Origin: Streptomyces sp. MBT65
Lineage (GTDB): Bacteria; Actinomycetota; Actinomycetes; Streptomycetales; Streptomycetaceae
Direction of reading: 5' to 3'
Assembly (NCBI RefSeq): GCF_016612545.1
Contig: NZ_JAENRY010000092.1
Location: 1 to 64,000, forward strand
DNA: 64,000 nt
Below the pieces are notes generated by a model. The model had not been told where the DNA came from and ran no database searches. It saw only the letters and a list, made by a program, of their open reading frames with translations. The position numbers and the translations under genes were made by a program. Of the stretch, positions 24,972 to 35,871 are shown in pieces (positions within the stretch are counted from its first letter, which is position 1; each line of letters opens with the position of its first letter).

Positions 24972-25858
24972 GTGCTGCGTCCCGTTGTCGTAGGACTGGA
25001 CGGTTCACGCGAGAGCCTCGCCGCCGCCGACTGGGCGGCGCGGGAGGCGCTGCGCCGCGGTGCGCCGCGGTGCGCCGCGGTGCGCCGCTGCGCATGGTGC
25101 ACGCGTGGCAGGGAGCGTCGCCCGAACCGTCGACGCTGCCCGAGTTGGAAGCGCCCCGGTACTGGACGCGGCGGATTCTCCGCGAAGCCATGGACCAGAT
25201 CAACGAGCGTTATCCGCAGGTCTATCTGAGTGCCGAGCAGATCGCCCGGCCCCCGGCCGACACGCTTGTGGCGGCCTGCGCGGAGTCCGAGTTGCTGGTG
25301 CTGGGCAGCCGCGCGTTCAGCGGATTCGGCGGGTTCCTGGCCGGTTCCGTGGCGCTGGCCACCGTGGCTCACGTGACGCGGCCGGTCGTGCTGGTCCGGG
25401 CCGACGAGACCCCCGCCTCCGACGGCAAGCCGTCGGCCCGTGCGCCGTACCGCGAAGTCGTGGTGGGTGTCGACACGGCGCGTCCGTGCGAGGACGTGCT
25501 CGCGTTCGCCTTCGAGAGCGCTGCCCTGCGGTCCGCACCGCTGCGTGTGGTGCTCGCGTGGCAGCAGTCGATCTCGCCCGGGCCCGGCGCGAAGAACACG
25601 AGCGCGCAAGACGACGCCGAGCGGGAGCTGGCCAGGGTCCTCGGGCCGTGGCGCGAGAAGTATCCGACGGTGGAGGTCCACGAACTCGTGGCGAACGACC
25701 ATGCGGCGCACCTGATCAAGAGCGCGACCGCGGACGCCGGCCTGCTGGTCGTCGGCCGCCGCAACCGCCCGGCCAGGATCGGCGCGCACACCGGACAGGT
25801 CGACCACGCGGTGATGCACCACGTCCGCTGCCCGGTCGCGATCGTCCCGCACGAGTGA
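24972..25858 (+). pseudogene. Usp gene frameshifted by a 10-bp tandem repeat
   Basis: Reading from GTG 24972 (after GGGAGG) gives the Usp start VLRPVVVGLDGSRESLAAAD to about residue 35. The frame is then lost at three copies of TGCGCCGCGG plus a near copy. The rest of a tandem Usp protein continues in another frame (LRMVHAWQGAS through VLGSRAFSGFGGFLAGSVAL to PVAIVPHE). Removing two 10-base units restores one continuous protein of about 288 residues. Thus the gene is off in this sequence and could switch by repeat slippage. Confidence 0.8.
25051..25090 (+). repeat. 10-bp tandem repeat inside Usp gene
   Basis: TGCGCCGCGG occurs three times end to end (25051-25080), followed by TGCGCCGCTG. The unit length is not a multiple of three, so copy number sets the reading frame. 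Confidence 0.9.
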
Positions 25859-25871
25859 AGCACCACCACAC

Positions 25872-25912
25872 ATGAGTGAGGCCCACACGCCGGCCGCGTG
25901 GGCCTCACTCAT
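25872..25912. terminator. Bidirectional terminator hairpin
   Basis: A 15-bp perfect stem (ATGAGTGAGGCCCAC and its complement) with an 11-base loop, between the convergent Usp and pntB genes. Confidence 0.88.
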
Positions 25913-25921
25913 CTCTGCCGC

Positions 25922-27337
25922 TCAACTGACGAACTCGCCGACGGCCGCCTTGAGTTCGGTCAGTCCCTTCTTCGCGTCGGTGAAGAACATGCCGGTCTTC
26001 GGGTCGGTGTACAGCTCGTTGTCGACGCCCGCGTAGCCGTGGCCCATCGAGCGCTTGATGACGACAACGCTCTTCGCCTTGTCGACGTCGAGGATCGGCA
26101 TACCGGAGATCGCGTTGCCGGGGCGGCGGGCGATCGGGTTGGTGACGTCGTTGGCGCCGATCACCAACGCCACGTCCGCCTGCGGGAATTCGGGGTTGAC
26201 CTCGTCCATCTCCTTGAGCTGTGTGTACGGCACGTTGGCCTCGGCCAGGAGCACGTTCATGTGTCCCGGCATCCGGCCGGCCACCGGGTGGACGGCGTAG
26301 CTGACATCGACGCCGTGCTCGGTCAACAGCTTGGCCAGGTCGCCGAGTTCGTGCTGCGCCTGGGCTGCGGCGAGGCCGTACCCGGGGACGAAGACGACCT
26401 TGCTCGCGTAGGCGAGCTGGATCGCCACGTCGTCGACGGAGAGCGCGCGTACCTGGGCCGGAGCACCGGATCCGGTCGGCGCCGGGGGGCTGTCGCCGGT
26501 GCCGAAGCCGCCGATCACGATGTTCATGATGGAGCGGTTCATGGCGTCGGCCATCAGTTTGGTGAGGATGCCGCCCGAGGAGCTGACGAGCATGCCCGCG
26601 ATGATGAGGGCTGTCTCGTCGAGGACGAAACCGGCCATCGCGACCGCCGAGCCCGTGAAGGCGTTCAGCAGGGCGATGACCACCGGCATGTCGGCGCCAC
26701 CGATCGGCAGGACCATGGTCACGCCGAAGAGAAGGGCGACAACGACCAGTCCGTACAGGGCTGTTGCGGAGTCCGGGGCCAGCACCAGCCAGACCGTGCC
26801 GACGGCGAAGGACGCCGGCAGCAGCACGTTGAGCAGGCGTGCCCCCGGGAACACCACCGGCGAGCCGGACACGAGGCCCTGCAGCTTGCCCGCCGCGACG
26901 AGCGAGCCGGAGAAGGTGACCGCGCCGATGACGATGCTCAGGGCGCCCGGGAGCGAGACGCGGGCGCCCAGCGCGGCCGGACGGTCGGCCTGGAGGAGGT
27001 CGTTGACCGCGATGAGGGCAGCAGCACCACCGCCAACAGCGTTGAAGATGCTGACCAGTTGGGGCATCGCGGTCATCTTGACCTCGCGCGCGGCCCACAG
27101 GCCGAGTGCGGCGCCGACGAGGCCACCGCTGACGAGGACGAGCCAGCCGGTGCCGGTGATCCGGTTCTCGTGCACGACGAGCCACACCGTGGCGCCGATC
27201 GCGACGGCCATCGCCCCGGCGGAGAGCGTGTTGCCGCGGCGGGCCGTGCGCGGGTGGTTCATCAGGTGCAGGCCGAGCACGAAGCAGGCGGCGGCGATCA
27301 GGAAGACGTAGTGGACGGCGTTGGAGACGGTGTCCAT
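25922..27337 (-). CDS. pntB: NAD(P) transhydrogenase beta subunit
   Basis: A 471-residue membrane subunit of the proton-translocating transhydrogenase, which moves hydride between NADH and NADP. About eight to nine membrane helices fill residues 1-270. The NADP-binding domain III follows, with VPGYGLAAAQAQH, AVHPVAGRMPGHMNVLLAEA, VIGANDVTNPIAR and KRSMGHGYAGVDN. GGAGG lies ten bases before the ATG. It overlaps closely with pntAB (five bases apart), so the three pnt genes form one operon. Confidence 0.95.
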   Translation of the reverse strand: MDTVSNAVHYVFLIAAACFVLGLHLMNHPRTARRGNTLSAGAMAVAIGATVWLVVHENRITGTGWLVLVSGGLVGAALGLWAAREVKMTAMPQLVSIFNAVGGGAAALIAVNDLLQADRPAALGARVSLPGALSIVIGAVTFSGSLVAAGKLQGLVSGSPVVFPGARLLNVLLPASFAVGTVWLVLAPDSATALYGLVVVALLFGVTMVLPIGGADMPVVIALLNAFTGSAVAMAGFVLDETALIIAGMLVSSSGGILTKLMADAMNRSIMNIVIGGFGTGDSPPAPTGSGAPAQVRALSVDDVAIQLAYASKVVFVPGYGLAAAQAQHELGDLAKLLTEHGVDVSYAVHPVAGRMPGHMNVLLAEANVPYTQLKEMDEVNPEFPQADVALVIGANDVTNPIARRPGNAISGMPILDVDKAKSVVVIKRSMGHGYAGVDNELYTDPKTGMFFTDAKKGLTELKAAVGEFVS

Positions 27338-27342
27338 GGCGG

Positions 27343-27657
27343 TCACACCTCCTTGTCCCGGGTGCCGGCGGTGGGCCGGGCCTTGAACATCTCCAGCATC
27401 CGGTCGGTGACGACGTATCCGCCGACCACGTTCATCGCGCCGAACACCATGGCCACGAAGGCGAGGACGTAGCCGAGCCAGGTGTGCGACCCGGCGGCGA
27501 TGAGCATCGCGCCGATCACGACGATGCCGTGCACGGAGTTCGAGCCGGACATGAGCGGGGTGTGCAGGGTAGCCGGGACCTTGCTGATGACCTCGATGCC
27601 GACCAGGACGCTCAGCACGAAAACGGTGATCGCGGTGAGGAGGTCGAGGTTGTTCAT
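27343..27657 (-). CDS. pntAB: NAD(P) transhydrogenase alpha subunit, membrane part
   Basis: A 104-residue subunit with three to four membrane helices (LLTAITVFVLSVLVGIEVIS, TLHTPLMSGSNSVHGIVVIG, YVLAFVAMVFGAMNVVGGYV). It corresponds to the membrane C-terminus of enterobacterial PntA, which in many actinobacteria is a separate protein. AGGAGG precedes the ATG at 27657; the start overlaps the pntAA stop by four bases, which suggests translational coupling. Confidence 0.93.
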   Translation of the reverse strand: MNNLDLLTAITVFVLSVLVGIEVISKVPATLHTPLMSGSNSVHGIVVIGAMLIAAGSHTWLGYVLAFVAMVFGAMNVVGGYVVTDRMLEMFKARPTAGTRDKEV

Positions 27658-28787
27658 GAGGATGCACCTCCTGTCTGGGACGCTCCACCGGTCAGGGCGG
27701 CCGTGATCTCGTCGGTCGGGTCGAGGACGAGTTCGCCGTCGGGCGCCAGATGACGCAGCACGGCGACGAGGTTGCGGGCGTAGGCGGTGGACGCGGCGGT
27801 CGCCATGGCGGACGGCAGCCGGCCGGCGCCGATCAGGGTGACGCCGTTGTCCAGGACGGTGGTCTTGTCGGCCTCGGTGCCCTCGACGTTGCCGCCGAAC
27901 TCGCTCGCCGCCAGGTCGACGACGATCGAGCCGGGCTTCATCCGCCCTACGACCTCGGCGGTCACGAGCAACGGCGGTTTGCGGCCGGGCACTTGGGCGG
28001 TGGTGATGACGATGTCGGAGCGGGCGATGTGCTCGTCCAGCGCGGCTCGCTGAGCCTGCTGTTCTTCTTCGGTCAACTCCCCTGCGTAGCCGGTCTGTTC
28101 GGCGCCCGGTTCTGGTGCCTGGACGGTCTGGATGTCGAGGAACCGGGCGCCGAGCGACTCCACCTCCCCTCGGGACGCGGGGCGTACGTCGTACGCCGAG
28201 ACGACGGCGCCCAGGCGGCGGGCGGTGGCGATCGCCTGCAGCCCGGCCACTCCGGCGCCGAGGACGAGGACCTGCGCCGGGCGCATGGTGCCCGCCGCGG
28301 TGGTCAGCATCGGGAAGAACCGGTCGTACGAGTCGGCGGCGAGGACCGCCGCCTTGTAGCCGGCGACGTTGGCCTGCGAGGTCAGCGCGTCCATGGACTG
28401 GGCGCGGCTGAGGGTGCGGGGCAGCAGGTCGAGGCTGACCGTGCGGACCCCGCGCGCGGTCAGTTCGTCGACGAGGGCGGGATGGCGCAGCGGTTCGAGC
28501 AGGCCGATCAGGGTCTGCCCGGTGCGCAGCGCCTCGGCGCTCTCCGGGTCCGGCGGTCCGACGCACAGCACGGCGTCCGCGCGTGCGTACAACTCCTCCA
28601 CGGATACGACGGTCGCGCCGGCCTCGGTGTACTCGGCGTCGGCGAACCAGGCGCCGGACCCGGCACCGGCCTCGACGAGGACGTCGATTCCGGCCCGGCG
28701 CAGGAGGGTTACGGCCTCGGGGACGAGCGCGACCCGGCGTTCACCGGGGGCCCTCTCCCGTACGGCTCCTACGGTGACGGTTCCCAT
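27654..28787 (-). CDS. pntAA: NAD(P) transhydrogenase alpha subunit, NAD-binding part
   Basis: A 377-residue soluble NAD-binding domain I protein related to alanine dehydrogenase. It begins VGAVRERAPGERRVALVPEA and has the Rossmann motif VLVLGAGVAGLQAIATARRLG near residue 170 and VITTAQVPGRKPPLLVTAE. With pntAB and pntB it makes the complete enzyme. This operon can rebalance NADH and NADPH when respiration slows, which suits the aldehyde and alcohol enzymes beside it. Start ATG follows AGAGAGG. No OsdR box was found before it. Confidence 0.95.
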   Translation of the reverse strand: MGTVTVGAVRERAPGERRVALVPEAVTLLRRAGIDVLVEAGAGSGAWFADAEYTEAGATVVSVEELYARADAVLCVGPPDPESAEALRTGQTLIGLLEPLRHPALVDELTARGVRTVSLDLLPRTLSRAQSMDALTSQANVAGYKAAVLAADSYDRFFPMLTTAAGTMRPAQVLVLGAGVAGLQAIATARRLGAVVSAYDVRPASRGEVESLGARFLDIQTVQAPEPGAEQTGYAGELTEEEQQAQRAALDEHIARSDIVITTAQVPGRKPPLLVTAEVVGRMKPGSIVVDLAASEFGGNVEGTEADKTTVLDNGVTLIGAGRLPSAMATAASTAYARNLVAVLRHLAPDGELVLDPTDEITAALTGGASQTGGASS

Positions 28788-28829
28788 GATCTGCTGCCTC
28801 TCTCTGTGGCCCGGGGTCGCCGGACCCGC

Positions 28830-29843
28830 TCAGAACTCGAAGACGAGCCGTGCTTCGGCCCGTCCGCCGAGGACCTCGTCGAAGGAGTCGTTGACCTCGT
28901 CCAGACGCCGCGGTTCGGCGATGACCTTGGTGCGGCCGGCCGCGTGCAGCGCGAACACCTCGGACAGGTCCTGACGGGTGCCGACGATGGAGCCGATGAC
29001 GGAGATCCCGCCGAGCACGGTCTCGAAGATCGGCACGTTGATCGCGGCGTCGTCGGCGGGCAGGGCGACCATGACGAGGCGTCCGCCGCGGTTGAGCGAC
29101 CGGTACGCCTGCTCGAACGCCTGGGGCGCGGCGGCCAGCACGACGGCCACGTCGGCGCCACCGGCCTTCTTGATCTCCTCGACCGGGTCATGCGTGCGGG
29201 CGTTGACGGTCAGGTCGGCGCCGAGCTGGTGGGCGAGGCCGAGCTTGTCGGGTTCGAGGTCGACGGCGGTGACGAACCCGCCGACGAGGCGCGCGTACTG
29301 GAGCGCCAGGTGGCCGAGGCCGCCGATGCCGAAGACGGCGACCCGCTCGGCCGGGGTCACCCGGGCGACCTTGATCGCCTTGTACGTGGTGACGCCCGCG
29401 CAGGTCAGCGGTGCCGCGTCGAAGGACGACACTCCGTCGGGGACCCGGACGATCGCGCCCGCGTCGGCGACGGCGTATTCGGCGTAGCAACCGTCCACGG
29501 AATAGCCGGAGTTGACCTGGCTCTCGCAGAGGGTCTCCCAGCCGGAGACGCAGTAGCGGCAGGTGCCGCAGGACGAGCCGAGCCACGGGATCGCGACCCG
29601 CTTGCCGATCAGGTCGTGGGACACGCCCGCGCCGACGGCCTGTACGGGGCCGACGCCTTCGTGGCCGGGGATGAAGGGTGGCCGCGGCTTGACCGGCCAG
29701 TCGCCGTGGGCCGCGTGGATGTCGGTGTGGCAGAGGCCGGAGGCCTCCATCTTCACGAGCACCTGGCCGGGGCCGGGCTCGGGGACGGGAAGGTCCTGGA
29801 TCTCCAGTGGCTTACCGAAGTCGGTGACGACTGCTGCCTTCAT
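28830..29843 (-). CDS. Zinc-dependent alcohol dehydrogenase
   Basis: A 337-residue medium-chain zinc alcohol dehydrogenase. The catalytic zinc site is GLCHTD with GHEGVG. The structural zinc cysteines are in CGTCRYCVSGWETLC, and NAD binding uses VFGIGGLGHLALQYA. The LPxxVF ending and size match the AdhP/AdhA group that interconverts ethanol and acetaldehyde. GAGGAGC precedes the ATG. It follows DUF779 and ALDH on the same strand with an 11-base gap, so the three likely work together on aldehydes, with pnt handling cofactor balance. Confidence 0.95.
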   Translation of the reverse strand: MKAAVVTDFGKPLEIQDLPVPEPGPGQVLVKMEASGLCHTDIHAAHGDWPVKPRPPFIPGHEGVGPVQAVGAGVSHDLIGKRVAIPWLGSSCGTCRYCVSGWETLCESQVNSGYSVDGCYAEYAVADAGAIVRVPDGVSSFDAAPLTCAGVTTYKAIKVARVTPAERVAVFGIGGLGHLALQYARLVGGFVTAVDLEPDKLGLAHQLGADLTVNARTHDPVEEIKKAGGADVAVVLAAAPQAFEQAYRSLNRGGRLVMVALPADDAAINVPIFETVLGGISVIGSIVGTRQDLSEVFALHAAGRTKVIAEPRRLDEVNDSFDEVLGGRAEARLVFEF

Positions 29844-29853
29844 GATCTGCTCC

Positions 29854-30222
29854 TCAAGTCGTCGTGCACCGGGCCGCCTTGACCCGGGTCACGAAATGCA
29901 GCCCTTCTCCGGCTGCGAGGGAGAAGCCGCCCGGTGTGCCCGGTTCCACGTCCAGGACGTAGAAGGGGCGGCCGTGCGCCTCGTACTGGTCGGCGTTCAC
30001 GTGGAAGGTGCAGCCCTCCACCACGCCGACGAGCATGTCGCCGTCACCCAGGGCGAATTCGCCGCCCGGGAAGCACATCGGGTCGCTGCCGTCGCAGCAG
30101 CCGCCCGACTGGACGAACATCACGGGCCGGCCGTGGGCGGCGCGCAGGGCCGCGATGGCCTTGCGCGCCGCACGCGTTGCGGTGACGCGCCCGACGGTGC
30201 CGTACTCGACTGTTCCGGGCAT
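29854..30222 (-). CDS. DUF779 family protein
   Basis: A 122-residue DUF779 protein. Conserved features are QSGGCCDGSDPMC near residue 38 and a second cysteine at VEGCTFHV. The closely spaced cysteines suggest metal binding or redox chemistry, but no function is established. DUF779 genes are regularly found beside NAD-dependent aldehyde dehydrogenases, as here. The ribosome binding site AGAGGAG overlaps the stop codon of the ALDH gene, so translation is likely coupled. Confidence 0.9.
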   Translation of the reverse strand: MPGTVEYGTVGRVTATRAARKAIAALRAAHGRPVMFVQSGGCCDGSDPMCFPGGEFALGDGDMLVGVVEGCTFHVNADQYEAHGRPFYVLDVEPGTPGGFSLAAGEGLHFVTRVKAARCTTT

Positions 30223-30236
30223 GTCGCTGCGCTCCT

Positions 30237-31757
<1,521 letters not shown>

Positions 31758-31823
31758 GACCGTCCCCTTTCCTCGGGTTCCCTCGGGTTTCTCATCACGA
31801 CGTTCGTGGTGATGCTCAACACG

Positions 31824-33125
31824 CTAGGAACGCGAACGCTGCAACACCGCTGCATGCCGTACGACCTGCGGCGGGACGGCGCTCTCGGCGTCCAGCGCGT
31901 GGGCGCGGGCCGCCGCGGCTGCGCGCTGCGGCGATCCGCACGGCAGGACGTGAGCGAGGGCGGACCATGCGGGGATGTCGTCGGCACCCCAGTCCGCGGC
32001 GATCCAGCGACGCAACAATTCGGAATCGCCGCTGCCGAGCACGGCACCACGCAACTGCTGCTCCAGACAACGCCGTTGCTCCACCACGACCGGCGCGTCG
32101 GAGCGCGGCAGCAACGGCCCGGGGTAGCGGGCGAGGGCCTGCGCCACCCGCCCTTCGGCGAGGAGGTCGGAGATCTCGCCGAGGTCGGTCCGCACCGGGC
32201 GCAGCAGCGCGTACGGCCGCGAGCCGAGCAGGGTGGGGCCGAGGACGGCACGCAGCCGGGTCATCTCGGCCCGCAGCGTCGAGGGCGGAACCTCCCGGTC
32301 CGACAGTTCAACGGCGAGCCGGTCGCCCGTCACTCCTTGACCGGCCAGGGCGAGCGCCAGCGCGATCTCGCTGTGGCGCGGGCTCAGCCGCAGGAATCGT
32401 CCACCGGATTCCAGTAGGGCGCAGTCCCGGCCGAGAACCTTCAGCCGTACGTCGTCGTATCCGACCGGGTCCGGCATCCTCACCGGTGTGGTCAACGTCC
32501 GGGCGAGATGTGCCTCTGCGGCGAGGGCCGCTCCTCGTACGGCGGCCAGGGCCGGAGGTGTGGCGATGGTGGCGCCGCCGGAGAGGTCGACCACCCCGAG
32601 GACGCGTCCGGTGGCGGGATCGCGGATCGGGGCGGCGGCGCACGACCAGGCGTGCACGGCGGAGCTGTAGTGCTCGCCGGTCACGATCTGGACGGGGTGG
32701 CCCAACTCCAGTGCGGTGCCAGGGGCGTTGGTCCCGGCCCGCTTCTCGGACCAGTCGGCGCCCTCTGCGAAGTGCATCCGCTCACCCCGCTCCATGGTCG
32801 CGAGGTCACCCTCGACCCAGAGCAGGGTGCCGTCGGCATCGGCGACGGCGAAGATGTGCCCGTCGTCGGCGGCACCGGCCCCCAGCAGCTCCCGGAACAG
32901 GGGAAGAGCCGTGGCCAGCGGATGGGTGCGCCGGTATGCGGCCAGTTCCCCGGATGCCGTGTGCAGGAGCGGCAACCGGCTGCCGTCGGGACGGACGCCG
33001 TACCTCTCGCAGCGCCGCCACGACGCGGCGACCAGGTCACGTACGTGCGACACCGCTCCGGGCGCCGTCACGAACCGTTCGTGTGCCGCGCGCAGAGCTG
33101 TCGCCGAGGTGGTGGAAGCGTCCAT
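31824..33125 (-). CDS. GAF-domain transcriptional regulator (AcoR-like, no AAA)
   Basis: A 433-residue protein. An N-terminal segment (VAASWRRCERYGV) and GAF domain (ADGTLLWVEGD, WSEKRAGTNAPGTAL, SAAVHAW-like AVHAWSCAAAPIRDP) match the sensing half of AcoR-family activators. The AAA+ domain is missing; instead about residues 240-330 look like a winged helix (SPRHSEIALALALAGQGVTG), followed by a helical tail. In streptomycetes such genes sit beside aldehyde dehydrogenases. The ATG at 33125 has a weak site. An OsdR-type box pair lies 70-105 bp upstream, which would place the aldehyde block under hypoxic control. Confidence 0.8.
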   Translation of the reverse strand: MDASTTSATALRAAHERFVTAPGAVSHVRDLVAASWRRCERYGVRPDGSRLPLLHTASGELAAYRRTHPLATALPLFRELLGAGAADDGHIFAVADADGTLLWVEGDLATMERGERMHFAEGADWSEKRAGTNAPGTALELGHPVQIVTGEHYSSAVHAWSCAAAPIRDPATGRVLGVVDLSGGATIATPPALAAVRGAALAAEAHLARTLTTPVRMPDPVGYDDVRLKVLGRDCALLESGGRFLRLSPRHSEIALALALAGQGVTGDRLAVELSDREVPPSTLRAEMTRLRAVLGPTLLGSRPYALLRPVRTDLGEISDLLAEGRVAQALARYPGPLLPRSDAPVVVEQRRCLEQQLRGAVLGSGDSELLRRWIAADWGADDIPAWSALAHVLPCGSPQRAAAAARAHALDAESAVPPQVVRHAAVLQRSRS

Positions 33126-33194
33126 CGCACATCCCAGGTGCCGTTCGCCGGGTCCGTCACATCCACCTCAGCCGTACGACGGGACGAACTGCAG

Positions 33195-33230
33195 AGGCCG
33201 AACGGCCCTGGTGACAGGGTCTCTCGGGTC
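33195..33230 (-). promoter_or_regulatory. OsdR-type boxes before GAF regulator
   Basis: AGGCCGAACGGCCC at 33195-33208 (strong) and GGGTCTCTCGGGTC at 33217-33230 (weaker), centres 22 bp apart. Confidence 0.62.
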
Positions 33231-33345
33231 CCGGCAGGAGGTTGTGGCCGGAGACCGGGAGCACGGCGGAGCCATGGGCCACCCGGCCGTGGTCGACGGA
33301 CCGCACGGCTCGTTGGCGTACGGTTCGGCGCGGTGGGAGACTCCC

Positions 33346-35073
33346 CTACTGCTCCGCCACCGGAACCCGCCACACCAGCGTGCTGCCGCCGCCCTCCGGA
33401 CGGCTCAGCTCCAGGTCTCCGCCGAGGTTCTCAGCTCGCTCCCGGATATTGCGCAGCCCGCTGCGGCGGCCGTCGGCCGGAATGCCCACGCCGTTGTCGG
33501 TCACGGTCAGACGCACCTCACGGCCGTCGGTCTCCAGCGCGACGTCGGCACGGCCGGCCTGCGCGTGTCGGGCGATGTTGGTCAGCGCCTCGGTCAGCAC
33601 GGCGATCACATGGTCGGCGATTTCCCGCGGCACGTCGGTGTCGACGAGACCCTCCATGCGCACGCTGGGGGCGAAGCCGAGCACAGGGGCGGCTTCGCCG
33701 ACCGCGCGGACGACACGGGCTCGGAGGCCCGTCCCGGCACCGCCGTCACGGGCCCGCAGGCCGAAGATCGTCGACCTGATGATCTTGATGGTCTCGTCGA
33801 GGTCGTCGACTGCCCGCGCCACGCGCTCGGCGGCCCCGGTGTGGTCGATGAAGCGGCCCGCGCTCTGGAGGGTCATACCGGTGGCGAACAACCTTTGGAT
33901 GGCGAGGTCGTGCAGGTCACGGGCGATACGGTCGCGGTCCTGGAGCACCGCGACCTTCTCGGCGTCCCGGCGACGTTCGGCCAGCTCCATCGCTACGGCC
34001 GCCTGCGCGGCGAAGGCCTGCAGGGTCTCGGTCTCTGTCTCCGAGAAGGGCTGCCGCCCGGCTTCTCGCGCCAGCAGGACCACGCCGCGCACACCGGCCT
34101 CGCCGGCACCGATGGGCACGGCCACCGCAGGGCCAAGCCCCTCGAAGCGCCTTGGTTCCAAGGAGATACGACCGTCGTGACTCGCGTCCGCGCTGGTGAC
34201 GGGAGCGGCACCGGAGAAGGCCAACCCCATCAGGCTGCGGTCCATGGGCAAGATCAGCCCCTGGTGCGCCTCGGCGTCCATACCAACGGCGATCTCCACG
34301 GCGAGCGTCTCGGTGTCCTCCATCGGCAAGGCGACCGCCGCGAGCGCGGAGCCGGTGATCTCACCGGCCCGCTCGGCGATCAGGGCGAGAACCTTGGTGT
34401 GGGCGTCGCCGGACATCAGGGTGTGGGTGATCTCCGCGTTCGCCCGCAGCCAGCGTTCCCGCAGCCGGGACTCCTCGTACAGACGGGCGTTGTCGATCGC
34501 GACACCGGCCGCCACCGCCAGAGTGGACAGGACGGACTCGTCCTCGTCGTCGAACTGCGCTCCGGCTCGCTTCTCGGTCAGATAGAGGTTGCCGAAGACC
34601 TGGTCGCGCACCCGGATCGGTACGCCAAGAAAGGTGTTCATCGGCGGGTGGTTGGGCGGGAAGCCGTACGAGGCCGGGTGCTCGGAGATCTTCACGAGAC
34701 GCAGGGGTTCGGGATGCCGGATCAGCTCGCCGAGGATGCCGTGGCCCTCCGGGTACGGGCCGATGCGGGCGATCTGCTCCTCGGAGACGCCGACCGTGTG
34801 GAAGGCCGACAGTGCCTTTCCGTCCGGGGTGATCACGCCGAGCGCCGCGTACTCGGCGTCGACCAGCACCGCGGCGGCCTCGACGATGCTGTGCAGGGCC
34901 TGCTCCAGCTCCAGCTCCCTACCGACGGAGAGCACCGCCTCCAGCAGACTGTGCACCCGGTCGCGAGTACCCCGTGCCGCGTCCAACCGCGCCTGGAGCT
35001 CCTCCAGCAGCTCGTCCAGCTTCAACTGCGGCAGCCGTATACGGGCTTCCCGGGACTCCTCAACGCTCGCCAC
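33346..35073 (-). CDS. GAF-GAF sensor histidine kinase, DosS/DevS-like
   Basis: A 575-residue soluble kinase. After a coiled N-terminus come GAF-A (about 55-200) and GAF-B (about 215-370). A HisKA_3 dimerisation region follows with the phosphoacceptor His near residue 388 (RDRIARDLHDLAIQRLF), then a HATPase domain (TDNGVGIPADG). GAF-A keeps the HPPMNTFLGVPIRVRD segment of DosS/DosT; His near 142 is a candidate heme ligand by analogy with DosS His149. It is the likely partner of the regulator at 5430, although far from it. GGAGGATCACCG before GTG 35073 sets the start. Confidence 0.9.
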   Translation of the reverse strand: MASVEESREARIRLPQLKLDELLEELQARLDAARGTRDRVHSLLEAVLSVGRELELEQALHSIVEAAAVLVDAEYAALGVITPDGKALSAFHTVGVSEEQIARIGPYPEGHGILGELIRHPEPLRLVKISEHPASYGFPPNHPPMNTFLGVPIRVRDQVFGNLYLTEKRAGAQFDDEDESVLSTLAVAAGVAIDNARLYEESRLRERWLRANAEITHTLMSGDAHTKVLALIAERAGEITGSALAAVALPMEDTETLAVEIAVGMDAEAHQGLILPMDRSLMGLAFSGAAPVTSADASHDGRISLEPRRFEGLGPAVAVPIGAGEAGVRGVVLLAREAGRQPFSETETETLQAFAAQAAVAMELAERRRDAEKVAVLQDRDRIARDLHDLAIQRLFATGMTLQSAGRFIDHTGAAERVARAVDDLDETIKIIRSTIFGLRARDGGAGTGLRARVVRAVGEAAPVLGFAPSVRMEGLVDTDVPREIADHVIAVLTEALTNIARHAQAGRADVALETDGREVRLTVTDNGVGIPADGRRSGLRNIRERAENLGGDLELSRPEGGGSTLVWRVPVAEQ

Positions 35074-35436
35074 CGGTGATCCTCCAGATCGCCTAACCAC
35101 ACCGCAGGTCGACCTATCTGGTCTTGTGCCACGGTATCGGTCGGAGGCCGGTCAGGACATGGGATCAAGCCCCTGTGGTGCCCTGGTCGGCAATTTTGAC
35201 CAGCCTTCTATCAACGGAGCCGACTCTGGGGCGAAGTGCCTGGCCGCAACCGTCCTGACCCATGTATCCGCACTGGTCAGTGGCCCGGCGTGTTGGTTCA
35301 TGACCCAAGTCGAAGCGCAGCGGTTTCGAGGTCGACTGCTCTCTATAGGTCGTAGGTCTACGTCGATACGATGCGCACGGTCGCACGTGCCTGACGGCAC
35401 GGCCTTCGAGTGTTGCAGCTCCCCGGGGAGTGTGCT
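35074..35436. other. Gap upstream of the kinase gene
   Basis: About 363 bp without a supported gene. It holds an inverted repeat CTGGTC-9-GACCAG at 35183-35203, and CTGGTC recurs nearby (35272), a possible operator. No GGGCCG-type box was seen before the kinase start, so the kinase may be expressed constitutively. Confidence 0.4.
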
Positions 35437-35871
35437 GTGGATTCTCAGACCGATCCCTGGCGAGCCCTGACCGATACCGACGGCGACACCGTCGGTTGGC
35501 AGTTCCAGCAGCCCGGCCTGGTGTCGAGGGCCGTGCCGTTCGGGCTGGTCGCCGTGATGGCCACGGTCAGTGTCCTGGTACCGGACGGTGACGTGCAGTC
35601 CTGGCCGGAGTACTGGTCGAGCATCGCGCTCCTGCTCGTGTGTGCCGGAGCCTTCCTTCTGCCGTGGCGGCGGCTACCGGCGTGGACCCCGGTTCTGGTC
35701 CCGCTGCTCTACGCCGGTTCCGTCCTGGAGCTGATCCTGGCATCAGGCGTGGCCTCCGGCGCCCCGCATCGTGTTCGCCGCCGCCCGCGCCGAGGGCTTC
35801 CTCGCCCTGCCCGCACTGCCGAAGATCGGCCGCCGCCGTCGGCATCCGGGCGAACCCCCAACCACCGCTAG
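35437..35871 (+). pseudogene. Truncated membrane-sensor N-terminus
   Basis: From GTG 35437 (after GGGGAG) the frame reads about 105 residues of a membrane protein with three helices (VPFGLVAVMATVSVLVP, IALLLVCAGAFLLPW, PVLVPLLYAGSVLELILASG). This resembles the input end of actinobacterial membrane sensor kinases. After about 35755 the frame becomes arginine/proline-rich and ends. The continuation (RIVFAAARAEGFLALP) lies in another frame and looks unrelated, so the gene is truncated. Confidence 0.5.

Noticed and set aside
24972..25100. Programmed ribosomal frameshift in the Usp gene
   Set aside because: No slippery heptamer plus pseudoknot is seen, and removal of two 10-bp units restores the frame exactly, so repeat expansion explains it better.
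25922..27688. A long minus frame joining pntB to upstream sequence
   Set aside because: The upstream part is pntAB read in another frame; pntB has its own GGAGG and ATG at 27337.
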